From assembly GCA_004322135.1 (NCBI GenBank), contig SCSG01000045.1, positions 53,639 through 117,638 of the forward strand: a stretch of DNA of 64,000 nucleotides, given 5' to 3'. Position 1 is the first letter of the stretch; every line of letters starts with the position of its first letter. The notes under the pieces are model-generated. The model did not search any database. It saw only the letters and a list, made by a program, of their open reading frames with translations, and was not told the DNA's origin. This document shows positions 27,631-35,828 of the stretch, in pieces. Made by a program: the position numbers and the translations under genes. This stretch comes from Burkholderiaceae bacterium. GTDB lineage: Bacteria; Pseudomonadota; Gammaproteobacteria; Burkholderiales; Burkholderiaceae_B.

Positions 27631-28434
27631 ATGAAGTGGGATCAGGTAACCATTGTGTCCGGGGGTACTTTCGGACTGGGTCTGAGTATTTCCTTGAATC
27701 TGGCGCGTCGTGGTCACGCGGTGGTTGCATTTGGGTTGGCGCAGCCCCAGGTTTCCAGCATAGCCAAGGGTCTTGACACGTTAAAGGATGCCGCCGAGCG
27801 CGAAGGCCTGTCTGACAGGATCGATATCCTGGAAGCCGACGTTTCGTCGGAGTTGGACGTTGAGCGAGTGGTCGATGACGCGGTGACGCGTTTCGGCCAT
27901 GTCAATGGGCTAGTGAACAATGCGGCTATCGGGCCGTTGGGCACGGTCCTGACCACAGACCCAAAAATAGTGGATCGAATTCTCGCGGTCAATGTCAAAG
28001 GCCCGTTTCTAACGGCGCGGGCGGTGATCCCGCATATGAAGCGACATGGGGGCGGCTCGATCGTCAATATCGGGTCTGGTGCTGGCTACGGAAAACCCAA
28101 CATGGCAGCGTACGCCGCTAGCAAAGGTGCATTGCTTGCGCTCTCCGCAGCCATGGCCTACGACCATTTCCATGATCACGTCCGTGTAAATGTGGCCATA
28201 CCGGGGGGCGGCGGCATTATTTCCGGCATGAGCCTGGGCCGCTTTGATGGTGATGAAGAAAGGTTCAAACGTAAAGGTGCTGTCGGTACAGTAGCAGGTC
28301 GTTCGGCCACTGGTGAAGACTTGGCCAATGTCGTGGCATTTTTGCTTTCCGATCAGGCTCAGACTATTTCCGGCACCGTTATAGATGTCGGCTGTTTTGC
28401 CAGCCAGGGTGGACCTGTGCCTATTCATCCCTGA
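27631..28434 (+). CDS. Short-chain dehydrogenase/reductase, likely diol or hydroxy-intermediate dehydrogenase
   Basis: A 267-aa classical SDR. The nucleotide-binding motif is SGGTFGLG (about 10-17), followed by NNAAIG and the catalytic pair YAASK (about 163-167). The ATG at 27631 is used; TTG 27622 overlaps the end of the alpha-subunit gene. Its position between alpha and beta subunit genes suggests that it oxidises the cis-diol made by the dioxygenase, as BenD-type enzymes do. This is an inference from context. Gene order alpha-SDR-beta is unusual. Confidence 0.88.
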   Translation: MKWDQVTIVSGGTFGLGLSISLNLARRGHAVVAFGLAQPQVSSIAKGLDTLKDAAEREGLSDRIDILEADVSSELDVERVVDDAVTRFGHVNGLVNNAAIGPLGTVLTTDPKIVDRILAVNVKGPFLTARAVIPHMKRHGGGSIVNIGSGAGYGKPNMAAYAASKGALLALSAAMAYDHFHDHVRVNVAIPGGGGIISGMSLGRFDGDEERFKRKGAVGTVAGRSATGEDLANVVAFLLSDQAQTISGTVIDVGCFASQGGPVPIHP

Positions 28435-28454
28435 CACGCAAAAAGGAGATTGCA

Positions 28455-29039
28455 ATGATTGAAGCTGTGCAAGAAGCTCAGACTGGGACAAAGTCTGCTG
28501 TGGTTCGTGATGCGCGTTATTACGAGCTGAAGCGTGAAATTGAAGAGCATTATTACGACGAGTGCGAGATGCTTGACACGCGCCGTTTTCAGGAGTGGCT
28601 TGACACCCTGGCTGAGGATCTCGTGTATTTCATGCCTATGACATTCAATGTCAAGTTCGGTACGCACGAGCAAAAAGAACGAACACGACTCGAGAAGGAT
28701 ATGAGTTGGTTCAACGAAGGAAAGTGGACCTTGACCAAGCGGGCCGAGCAGATCATGACTGGGGTTCACTGGGCAGAAGAGCCTTTATCCAGGCTGTGCA
28801 GATTGGTAACCAACGTACAACTGACGGCCATTGAGAAAAACGAGGCGGGTCAGGATGAAGTCAGCACGCGTTGCCGGTTCCTGACCTACCAAAATCGCCG
28901 AGAGTATGAGGAATATTTTTTTGCAGGCCAGCGGTACGACCGTCTTCGCCGCGAAGATGGGGTTTGGAAGCTGGTGAGGCGGGAAATCCATCTTCCCCAG
29001 AGCGTTCTTCTGGCCAAGAATCTAACGATGTTCTTCTAG
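28455..29039 (+). CDS. Aromatic ring-hydroxylating dioxygenase, beta subunit
   Basis: A 194-aa protein of the small-subunit family (Ring_hydroxyl_B, SnoaL/NTF2-like fold). Typical features are YYDECEMLDTRRFQEWLDTLAED near the N-terminus and RRDGVWKL-like REDGVWKLVRREI near the C-terminus. It has a structural role in the alpha3beta3 oxygenase. AAAGGAG precedes the ATG, 20 bp after the SDR stop. Confidence 0.94.
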   Translation: MIEAVQEAQTGTKSAVVRDARYYELKREIEEHYYDECEMLDTRRFQEWLDTLAEDLVYFMPMTFNVKFGTHEQKERTRLEKDMSWFNEGKWTLTKRAEQIMTGVHWAEEPLSRLCRLVTNVQLTAIEKNEAGQDEVSTRCRFLTYQNRREYEEYFFAGQRYDRLRREDGVWKLVRREIHLPQSVLLAKNLTMFF

Positions 29040-29048
29040 GGTGTAGAC

Positions 29049-29264
29049 ATGATACTGAATTTCATGCAATTGACGCCTGGCCAGAAGCTGCGCCTGAAGG
29101 ACGGACGAGTGGCAGAGGTGCTTGAAAATATGGGGGACGGCATATGGGTTCAAGCGAGGTTCCTGGAGCCTGATGGCAAGACCAGAATTGCCGCTGCCAG
29201 CGAGGATGGGGAACTCGTGCATTGTGAAGAGGTCTCTGGGCTGGCCGGCGCGGAACAGCAATGA
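29049..29264 (+). CDS. Small uncharacterised protein in the dioxygenase operon (71 aa)
   Basis: A 71-aa acidic, soluble protein with no Cys pair, signal peptide or membrane segment. The sequence (LTPGQKLRLKDGRVAEVLENMGDGIWVQARFLE) looks like a compact beta-barrel (SH3/KOW-like pattern of short strands), which is my inference. It starts 9 bp after the beta-subunit stop with AGGGTG upstream, so it is very probably the last gene of the operon. It ends 27 bp before the convergent livF. I do not recognise a family. It might be an assembly or stabilising factor for the oxygenase. Confidence 0.75.
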   Translation: MILNFMQLTPGQKLRLKDGRVAEVLENMGDGIWVQARFLEPDGKTRIAAASEDGELVHCEEVSGLAGAEQQ

Positions 29265-29291
29265 AACCTGAGGCCTCGCTACGCACCCCGG

Positions 29292-29999
29292 CTAACTTAC
29301 GCCAAGCAGCCTTTGAGCCGTCGCACGATCACGTCGGAACGCGGTGGTAGTCGCACTATGTACCAAGATGCCATGGTCCATTATGTGTATCGTGTCAGCG
29401 AGTGCGAAGGCGCTGCGCAGATCCTGCTCGATGAGCAGGACGGTAAGTTCCCCATCCTTACAAAGCGCATGCAGCAGATCGATGATTTGCGTGATGACGG
29501 CAGGCGCGAGCCCATCGGAGGGTTCGTCGAGCAACAGTAGACGCGGATTGCCGAGCAGCGCGCGCCCGATCGCAAGCATCTGCTGCTCGCCACCCGAGAG
29601 TTGATGTCCCCAATTCCTGCGGCGTTCTCGCAACCTGGGGAGCAGATCGTAGACACGGTCGACGGTCCACTGGCCGCGCACCCCACGCACGGCGATACGC
29701 AGATTTTCCTCGACAGTCAGCGCAGCGAAGACCCGACGGCCCTGAGGTACGAGGCCGATGCGATGGCGAGCGATCGCGTGCGCCGGAAGTCCTGCGACAT
29801 CTTCACCATCAATCAACACGGACCCGGCGATCGGTCGGACCATCCCCATAATAGTGTGGACAAATGTCGTCTTGCCAACACCATTGCGGCCCAACAGAGC
29901 GACGATCTGGCCGGGTTCGACGTTCAGGTCGATTCCACGGACGACCTGTCCGGCGCCGTAGCCGGACACCAGTCCGTGGATCTCGAGCAATGTGGTCAT
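29292..29999 (-). CDS. livF: Branched-chain-type ABC transporter ATP-binding protein LivF
   Basis: A 235-aa ATPase. Walker A GRNGVGKTT (about 37-45), signature LSGGEQQ (about 137) and Walker B LLLLDEPSDGL (about 156) are visible. LivF-type proteins energise uptake of branched-chain amino acids or, in many betaproteobacteria, aromatic acids. It overlaps livG by 4 bases (ATGA) and is the last gene of the operon. It faces the dioxygenase operon tail to tail, suggesting that the importer may supply that pathway. Confidence 0.93.
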   Translation of the reverse strand: MTTLLEIHGLVSGYGAGQVVRGIDLNVEPGQIVALLGRNGVGKTTFVHTIMGMVRPIAGSVLIDGEDVAGLPAHAIARHRIGLVPQGRRVFAALTVEENLRIAVRGVRGQWTVDRVYDLLPRLRERRRNWGHQLSGGEQQMLAIGRALLGNPRLLLLDEPSDGLAPAVITQIIDLLHALCKDGELTVLLIEQDLRSAFALADTIHIMDHGILVHSATTTAFRRDRATAQRLLGVS

Positions 30000-30772
30000 C
30001 CGTCGTCCTCCTCGAATAACGCCTCGACGTTTGCCCCACCGAGGTAGGCATCCTGCACCACCTGAGAGCCGCGAATTTCGGCAGCGTCGCCAGAAGCGAT
30101 CAACTTGCCCGCATGCAGTACGCTGATCTTCTCGGCAAGATCGAACACCATATCCAGATCGTGCTCAATCAGCAGAACAGTCACGGTTCTGGGCAGTGAC
30201 TTCACGAGCCGCACCAGCGCTGCGCTCTCCGCACTCGACATGCCTGCTGCCGGCTCGTCCAGCAGCAGCAGCCGAGGCTTAAGTGCCAACGCGAGTGCAA
30301 CCTCCAGTTGCCTGCGCTCGCCATGGGACAGCTCGCTGGCAAGATCGTTCGCCCGATGAGCCAGGTGGACGGCGTCCAGACTCTCGCGCGCGCTTTTCCA
30401 CACCGAGTCGAAGCGGTCCAGGGACCGAAGTGCACGATGACTCACGCCCTGCAAACGCTGCACCGCGAGCTCGATGTTGTCGAGCACCGTCAGCCCTAGA
30501 AATACACTTGAGTGCTGGAAGGTTTTAGTCACCCCGCGGCGCGCACGCGCGTGTTCCGGCATGCTTGTGAGGTCTTCGCCGCCGACGAGAACGCGGCCCG
30601 ATGTGCACGGCAGCGTGCCCGCGATGAGGCCCAGCAATGAGGATTTACCTGCCCCGTTCGGGCCGATCAACGCATGCCGCTCCCCTGGCCCGATTTTCAG
30701 GCTCACCTGGTCGACCGCTCGCAGCGATCCGTAGTGGAGGCTGACCGCATCAAGTTCGAGAAGCTCAGTCAT
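29996..30772 (-). CDS. livG: Branched-chain-type ABC transporter ATP-binding protein LivG
   Basis: A 258-aa ATPase. Walker A is GPNGAGKSS (about 38-46), the signature is the variant LSHGERRQ (about 146), and Walker B is LLLLDEPAAGMSSAE. The C-terminal extension with VVQDAYLGG is typical of LivG. It overlaps livF by 4 bases and livM by 8 bases, so all are translated from one message. Confidence 0.93.
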   Translation of the reverse strand: MTELLELDAVSLHYGSLRAVDQVSLKIGPGERHALIGPNGAGKSSLLGLIAGTLPCTSGRVLVGGEDLTSMPEHARARRGVTKTFQHSSVFLGLTVLDNIELAVQRLQGVSHRALRSLDRFDSVWKSARESLDAVHLAHRANDLASELSHGERRQLEVALALALKPRLLLLDEPAAGMSSAESAALVRLVKSLPRTVTVLLIEHDLDMVFDLAEKISVLHAGKLIASGDAAEIRGSQVVQDAYLGGANVEALFEEDDG

Positions 30773-31820
30773 TGTCGCTAACCCCTGCGCGCCTGTGACG
30801 CACGAGGCGTTGAAGCAATTGACGTAATTGATGCAAGCCGCCCGCGATCCCTTTTGGGAACAGGTAGATCGCGACGATGAAGATCACCCCAAGCACTAAA
30901 GTGCTGCGCCCGGGCAGCAGCGTGGAGAACTCGTCGCGGACCAGAATCACCACAATCGCTCCGAGGAAAGCGCCGTACAAAGTACCTGAACCACCAACGA
31001 TAACGGCGATGAAGGCCAGCGCTGCAGTCGTGAAGGAGGCGTCGCTTGGCGACACGAACCCGGTGTTGACGACACCCAGCGCGCCTGCTGCGCCGGCGAC
31101 GGCCCCAGCCACACAGTAAATTGCGAACTTGTATCGCGCCGTCGAGTAGCCAATGGCTCGCATACGCGGCTCGTTCTCCCGGATGCCGTTCAGAGTGCGA
31201 CCGAGCGGCGATCGACCTATGGCGCGCACGAATGCGTATCCCGCGATGACGACGATGAGCACGTACCAGTAGACACTCTGTCTCGAATCAAGGGCGAGCC
31301 CTTTTACAAGCATGGGGGTCGAAACGGTCAATCCATTGGAACCCCCCGTGACATCCGTCCAGGTAACCGCCAGGCTGTAGACGATCTCGGTAATGGCCAC
31401 CGTGATCATCAAAAAGTAGACGCCACGGGTTCGTACCGTGACCCAGCCCGTGAGCGCAGCGCTGATTGCGCCGGCCGCCGTGCCAATCAGCAAGGCCAGG
31501 ACGACGTTGTCCATGACGTGCATTGCGAACAGCGCTGCGACGTATGCACCGAAACCGTAGTAGGCCGCATGCCCCAGCGAGGGCAAGCCCGTGAAGCCGA
31601 TCAGCAGATCGAGGCTCGCGCCGAATAAGCCGAAGATCAGGATCTCGGTCAACAGTAGAAGTGAGAAATCATTCAGGAGGAACGGTGCGGCAATCAGCAG
31701 CAGGATGCACACTGAGCGTGCCCCGAGCATGCCGATCGTCTCAACCCGCGGGTGCCCGAGTGGGCCGACCAATGGTCGGCCTGCAAGCGGCAGGTGATCG
31801 GTCTGCGGATCTGTCGCCAT
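30765..31820 (-). CDS. livM: Branched-chain-type ABC transporter permease LivM
   Basis: A 351-aa inner-membrane permease with about nine to ten hydrophobic helices. The conserved loop GRSPLGRTLNGIRENEPRMRAIGY (split EAA-like region, about 215) and the early FTGLPSLGHAAYYGFGAY identify LivM. The N-terminal 30 residues are hydrophilic. The start shares one base with the livH stop. Confidence 0.93.
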   Translation of the reverse strand: MATDPQTDHLPLAGRPLVGPLGHPRVETIGMLGARSVCILLLIAAPFLLNDFSLLLLTEILIFGLFGASLDLLIGFTGLPSLGHAAYYGFGAYVAALFAMHVMDNVVLALLIGTAAGAISAALTGWVTVRTRGVYFLMITVAITEIVYSLAVTWTDVTGGSNGLTVSTPMLVKGLALDSRQSVYWYVLIVVIAGYAFVRAIGRSPLGRTLNGIRENEPRMRAIGYSTARYKFAIYCVAGAVAGAAGALGVVNTGFVSPSDASFTTAALAFIAVIVGGSGTLYGAFLGAIVVILVRDEFSTLLPGRSTLVLGVIFIVAIYLFPKGIAGGLHQLRQLLQRLVRHRRAGVSDND

Positions 31821-32698
31821 CAGCTGGCCCGCCTTTCGCTGCGTCCGAAAATCCCACCGGGCCGCAGAACGAGGATAAGCGCCATGACGATGAAGAGCAG
31901 GAACGAGGCGTACTTCGGAAGCATGACGACACCGAGAGACTGGACCTCACCCACGATGATCGCGCCGGCTGCAACGCCAATGATGGATCCGAGGCCCCCA
32001 ATCACGACGACGACAAGCGCCAATAACAGGACCTCGTCGTCGAGGCCCGCGCGCACGCCCAGGATCGGCGAGCCAATCACGCCCGCAAAGCACGCAAGCG
32101 CCGCTCCCGTCGCAAACACGCCCAGCAGCACCCGCTGTGTATTCACCCCGAGCGCCTCTACCATCTGCTGGTCGGCGACTGCGGCGCGGACCGTCGCACC
32201 GAGATTCGTTCTCTGGAAGACCAGGTAAACGAGAATCGCAAACGTGGCGCCGATGCCGATGACGACGAGCCGATACACAGGATAGTCGTGACCTGCGATC
32301 AGCATGCTGTGGGCGGTGCCGACCGGTGCTGCGACCGAGTACACATCGTCCCCCCAGATCATCGAGAAGATCTGTGCGCCTATGAGTGCAATTCCGAGCG
32401 TGAGCACAGCCTGGTCGAGATGCCCTCGTCGGCGGATCGGACGCAGCGCGTAAGAGAACCCACATCCGAGCACGCCACCGACCGCCAGGGAGATCAACGC
32501 GGCCGAGACAAAGCTCAGGTGCAGCGCAGTCAGTTGATAGGCCAAGTAGGCGCCCAGCAGAAACATCGTTCCATGCGCCAGATTGAGCACGTCCATGAGT
32601 CCGAATATCAGCGAGAGCCCCACCGCCATCATGAACAGAAGAGCACCTACAGCCAGTCCGTCAAGCAGACTGACCATGTTGGTATCCAGCCATGCCAT
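31820..32698 (-). CDS. livH: Branched-chain-type ABC transporter permease LivH
   Basis: A 292-aa inner-membrane permease with about eight helices. Features are LIFGLMDVLNLAHGTMFLLGAY near residue 29, the RTNLGATVRAAVADQQMVEALG cytoplasmic loop and the terminal LVLRPGGIFGR. It lies 13 bp downstream of the binding-protein gene and couples to livM through a TGATG overlap. Confidence 0.93.
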   Translation of the reverse strand: MAWLDTNMVSLLDGLAVGALLFMMAVGLSLIFGLMDVLNLAHGTMFLLGAYLAYQLTALHLSFVSAALISLAVGGVLGCGFSYALRPIRRRGHLDQAVLTLGIALIGAQIFSMIWGDDVYSVAAPVGTAHSMLIAGHDYPVYRLVVIGIGATFAILVYLVFQRTNLGATVRAAVADQQMVEALGVNTQRVLLGVFATGAALACFAGVIGSPILGVRAGLDDEVLLLALVVVVIGGLGSIIGVAAGAIIVGEVQSLGVVMLPKYASFLLFIVMALILVLRPGGIFGRSERRAS

Positions 32699-32711
32699 AG
32701 TCTATTCGCCC

Positions 32712-33959
32712 TTATTGGCAGGAGTACGTGACGACGCCGAGCGACTTCTTGACTACGTTCTCAAAACCGTTGGCTGTCTTGGCCGCTTCGACCACATACC
32801 AGTTCTGTACGGCGTTGTGATCGGCGCTCATCGACACTTTGCCCCGGGGGCCTGTGATGCTGCCGACTTTGCCGAAAGCGGCAACAAGTTTCTCCCCGAT
32901 TGCCCCACCAGACTCCCGCAGACCTTTGTCGATGAACGTTCCGGCGTCCCACGACTGTGCCGCATACAGATCCGGCACGACGTGATAGGCCTTCTCGTAA
33001 CTCGCGACGAAGGTCTTGTTCTCCGGATTATCAAGATGAGGGCTGTAGTTGACAGCGGTCTGGATCCCCACGGCAGCGTCGCCTTCGGCGTTGATCACGT
33101 GACCGTCTGAGGTGAGATAGCCTGCGGCGAAGAGCGGGATCTTGCCCTTGAGCCCGAACTGCTGATACTGCTTGACGAAGGCCACGGCCTCGCCACCCGC
33201 GAAGAACGCGTAGGTCGCCTTCGCACCGGACTGCTGAATCCGTGTTAGAAACGGCTGGTAGTTCTGCGTGGTTCCGAATGGTGGGTAGACAGTGCCAGCG
33301 ATCTTGCCACCCGCGGCGGTGAAGGCGTCGATGAAACCCTGAACCTGTTCGTGCCCAGCCGCGTCGTCGCGAGCGAGGACGTAGACGCCGTCGCTGCCGA
33401 CCAGCGACTTGACGTAGCTTCCCATGGCATAGTTGGGTTGGCAATTGGCGAACGAGACGCGCCAGACGTAGGGCGATTTCTGCTTGCCGGTAATCGCATC
33501 CGCCCCGGCGTTCGAGATGACGAGCGGAATCTTGGAGCGCGTGACGAGATCGCGGATGGCGAGTGCCACCGGTGAGAGTGTTATGCCCGCGATGACCTGC
33601 ACATGCTCCTGCAGAATGAGCTTTTGTGCGGCGGCGAGTCCTGAGGCGGGATGCCCGCCGTCGTTGGCGACAACTAGATCGACCTTGCGTCCGCCGAGTT
33701 CATTATTGTGGTCGGCGAGGTACAACTTGAAGCCCTTGACCATGCTTTGGCCCGAAGGCGCCTCCGGACCCGAGAGCGTGACCAGGAACCCTACCTTGAG
33801 CGGTGCTGATTGCGAGCTGTCACTCGCCGCTGTGGCGTTTACGGTGAAGGCAAGAGCGAAAGCTGAAGCCGCCACTACCCCCCAAACCCTGGTCATGGCC
33901 CCCCGTTTGCGCTTGATGTCGGTGGCGTTCATTTCGTGGCTGATTTTCTCTATGCTCAT
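32712..33959 (-). CDS. ABC transporter substrate-binding protein of the Liv cluster
   Basis: A 415-aa periplasmic binding protein of the LivK/Peripla_BP_6 type and first gene of the operon. A start at 33959 has AAGG nearby. The signal peptide lies after about residue 20 (VVAASAFALAFTVNATA-AS), and a start at MTRVWG would give a more usual leader. Mature motifs are LKVGFLVTLSGPEAPSGQSM and VYVLARDDAAGHEQVQGF. The C-terminus has one Cys near the end (VVTYSCQ), as in several binding proteins associated with aromatic compounds. The ligand is unknown, and an aromatic acid is plausible from the flanking oxygenase genes. Confidence 0.93.
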   Translation of the reverse strand: MSIEKISHEMNATDIKRKRGAMTRVWGVVAASAFALAFTVNATAASDSSQSAPLKVGFLVTLSGPEAPSGQSMVKGFKLYLADHNNELGGRKVDLVVANDGGHPASGLAAAQKLILQEHVQVIAGITLSPVALAIRDLVTRSKIPLVISNAGADAITGKQKSPYVWRVSFANCQPNYAMGSYVKSLVGSDGVYVLARDDAAGHEQVQGFIDAFTAAGGKIAGTVYPPFGTTQNYQPFLTRIQQSGAKATYAFFAGGEAVAFVKQYQQFGLKGKIPLFAAGYLTSDGHVINAEGDAAVGIQTAVNYSPHLDNPENKTFVASYEKAYHVVPDLYAAQSWDAGTFIDKGLRESGGAIGEKLVAAFGKVGSITGPRGKVSMSADHNAVQNWYVVEAAKTANGFENVVKKSLGVVTYSCQ

Positions 33960-34030
33960 GATTGTGCCTTTCTAAATCGGTGGATGAAGCTTCTTGGGTT
34001 CTGAATCTGTTGCTCGCGGCAAGAGATCTA

Positions 34031-34218
34031 CTATGAATGGATCTGGCTTTCTAAGTACTGAAACAGCACCTTGGGAGGCGCCGATCCATTGCCAGCCGAG
34101 TTCTCACTGCGACGATGTTCTACCAGTTCTACGATCAATTTTTCGCCGCTGGGCACGGACCGCCGATGAGCCCCCCGTCTGCAAACAGCAGAGTAAATGG
34201 GACGGGTACTTGGCTCAT
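34031..34218 (-). pseudogene. Decayed 5' end of a dioxygenase reductase (ferredoxin domain) gene
   Basis: An ATG at 34218 follows CTGGAG and reads MSQVPVPFTLLFADGG, close to the start of the intact reductase at 25234 (GGVPITLLFADGV). In a GGGGGG tract the frame breaks. One base shift restores RRSVPSGEKLIVELVEH, which aligns with the RRIEAQLGESVVSAAEN continuation of the intact protein. Similarity fades before the 2Fe-2S cysteines and a stop follows at 34031. It is therefore a frameshifted and truncated remnant of a reductase gene that once stood beside the oxygenase at 34447. Similarity was judged by eye. Confidence 0.6.
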
Positions 34219-34354
34219 CAGTATCTCCAGAAAGTCCGCACAAAGAACACGGAGTCTATTGTATGGACAGATATTGAAATGTGTCAAACTATCGGTTGTA
34301 CCAATATGATGGGTAAGGAAACGCGTGACGGTCGTAGCCATTAGCTGCTCCCAG

Positions 34355-34398
34355 TTCATTTTCCTGGCGTTTATCCATATAATGAATATTAATCTCAT
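34355..34398 (+). promoter_or_regulatory. Promoter/operator element upstream of the phthalate-type oxygenase
   Basis: TTCATT (34355-34360), a 17-bp spacer and a perfect TATAAT (34378-34383) form a promoter about 65 bp before the ATG. TCCAT-ATA-ATGAA overlaps the -10, and the 28 bases 34371-34398 match 24981-25008 at 23 positions, including the downstream TAATCTCAT. The weaker -35 and imperfect right half-site suggest a related but differently tuned promoter. Shared control with the operon at 25234 is inferred. Confidence 0.6.
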
Positions 34399-34446
34399 CA
34401 GACGGACTTTTTCCGTCGCCACTCGTCGTTAACGGAGTACGGAGTC

Positions 34447-35715
34447 ATGAATAAGGAAATATCGGAAATACTTGTCCGCACCGGCGCCGGCACCCGCATG
34501 GGCAATGTCATGCGGCGCTACTGGGTGCCCATTCTGGCGTCCAGCGAAATTGAACCCGATGGTCCGCAGGTGCGTGTCAAGATCCTGGGTGAAGCGCTGC
34601 TGGCATTTCGCGATACCGATGGAAGGCCGGGCCTGATTGACGAGTTCTGTTCACACCGCGGCGCGTCGCTGTTTTTCGGACGCAACGAAGAAAACGGCAT
34701 TCGCTGCGGTTATCACGGCCTGAAGTTCGACCACAACGGCAAATGCGTTGAAGTGCCTTGCGCGCCGCAGCTTTGTTCGCAAATGAATCTGAAGTCGTAT
34801 CCCTGCATAGAACGTGGCGGCATCGTCTGGGCGTATATGGGACCCGAAGGCAAACAGCCCGATCCAGTAGGGCTTGAATGGGCAACGCTGCCTTCCAGCC
34901 ATGTGTTCGTTTCCCGCCGCTGGCAGCAATGCAATTATCTGCAGGCAATGGAAGGCGGAATCGATACGGCGCACGTTTCCTACGTGCACCGCTACGAAGT
35001 CGACACCGATCCGATGCACATGGGCACCAAGGCGCTTGACTACATCAAGGCCGACGGCAACGTGGTATTCGACATCGAAAAAATTCCTTCCGGCCTGGCC
35101 TTGTTCGGGCGTCGAAACGGCGAAGCCGACTCGTACTACTGGCGTGTCACGCAGTGGATCTTCCCGTGGTTCACGTTGATTCCTCCGTTTGGCGACCATC
35201 CTTTGGGCGGCCACGCATTTATTCCGATAGACGACGAAAACTGCTGGGTCTGGAGTGTCAATTTCCGCCCCGACCAGCCGTTGTCCGCCCAAGAGCTCCA
35301 TGACCTTCAATCCGGCCGCGGTGTACATGCCGTGTGCGAAGAGGGCACGTTCCGGCCCGTTGCCAACAAGGACAACGACTATCTGGTTGATCGCAAGGCC
35401 CAAAGGGAAAAGCGCTCGTACAGCGGCGTGTTTGGCTTTGCGATCCAGGATGCTTCCTTGCAGGAAAGCATGGGTCCCATACAGAATCGCGAGGCCGAAC
35501 ATTTGCTGCCCACCGACAAGCCCATTGCCATGGCGCGCCGCATGCTGCACGAGGCGGCCATGGGCCTTGAGCAGGGCAACGAGCCGCCGGCCCTTCAGGG
35601 CGCGACTCAGCGCGTGCGCGCTGCAGGCGTGTTGTTGGACAGGTCTGTCAGTCCGCTTGAATGGGCCCAGGAGCATCTGACGGATAGCCTGGAAAAGCCG
35701 CTTTATTCGGTCTGA
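34447..35715 (+). CDS. Rieske non-heme iron oxygenase, phthalate dioxygenase type (single-component alpha)
   Basis: A 422-aa oxygenase with Rieske ligands CSHRG (about 68-72) and CGYHGLKF (about 87-94). Catalytic iron ligands are in MEGGIDTAHVSYVHR (about 174-188). The length and the motif YPCIERGGIVWAYMGP match the phthalate 4,5-dioxygenase/LigXa group, which works without a beta subunit but needs a reductase. No intact reductase adjoins it. The nearest are the remnant at 34031-34218 and the intact gene at 25234. Two GGAG copies precede the ATG. Substrate unknown. Confidence 0.92.
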   Translation: MNKEISEILVRTGAGTRMGNVMRRYWVPILASSEIEPDGPQVRVKILGEALLAFRDTDGRPGLIDEFCSHRGASLFFGRNEENGIRCGYHGLKFDHNGKCVEVPCAPQLCSQMNLKSYPCIERGGIVWAYMGPEGKQPDPVGLEWATLPSSHVFVSRRWQQCNYLQAMEGGIDTAHVSYVHRYEVDTDPMHMGTKALDYIKADGNVVFDIEKIPSGLALFGRRNGEADSYYWRVTQWIFPWFTLIPPFGDHPLGGHAFIPIDDENCWVWSVNFRPDQPLSAQELHDLQSGRGVHAVCEEGTFRPVANKDNDYLVDRKAQREKRSYSGVFGFAIQDASLQESMGPIQNREAEHLLPTDKPIAMARRMLHEAAMGLEQGNEPPALQGATQRVRAAGVLLDRSVSPLEWAQEHLTDSLEKPLYSV

Positions 35716-35828
35716 AGTCACAGTGATGTCGGTGTCATGCAGAGCGGGCGTCGACGGCGTAGAGGCGGCTGGCATAGCCGACGGCGCGGTCGACGCTCTT
35801 GTGAACAGTGAAACCAAATAGGAATTCT

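Larger units (their letters stand above)
33960..34446. other. Intergenic region between the Liv operon and the second Rieske oxygenase
   Basis: About 490 bp. It holds the decayed reductase start on - (34031-34218), an operator-like TCTAT-TGT-ATGGA (34255-34267) and the promoter/operator repeat at 34355-34398. The ORFs listed here on + (for example 33994-34344) have no coding signals. The Liv operon promoter on - must lie within the first 100 bp. Confidence 0.5.

Noticed and set aside
33994-34344. 116-aa + ORF upstream of the second oxygenase
   Set aside because: No ribosome-binding site or coding pattern. The region is better explained by the reductase relic on - and by regulatory sites.
34651-35817. 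388-aa antisense ORF over the Rieske oxygenase at 34447
   Set aside because: The + strand reading has intact Rieske and iron ligands; the antisense product has none.
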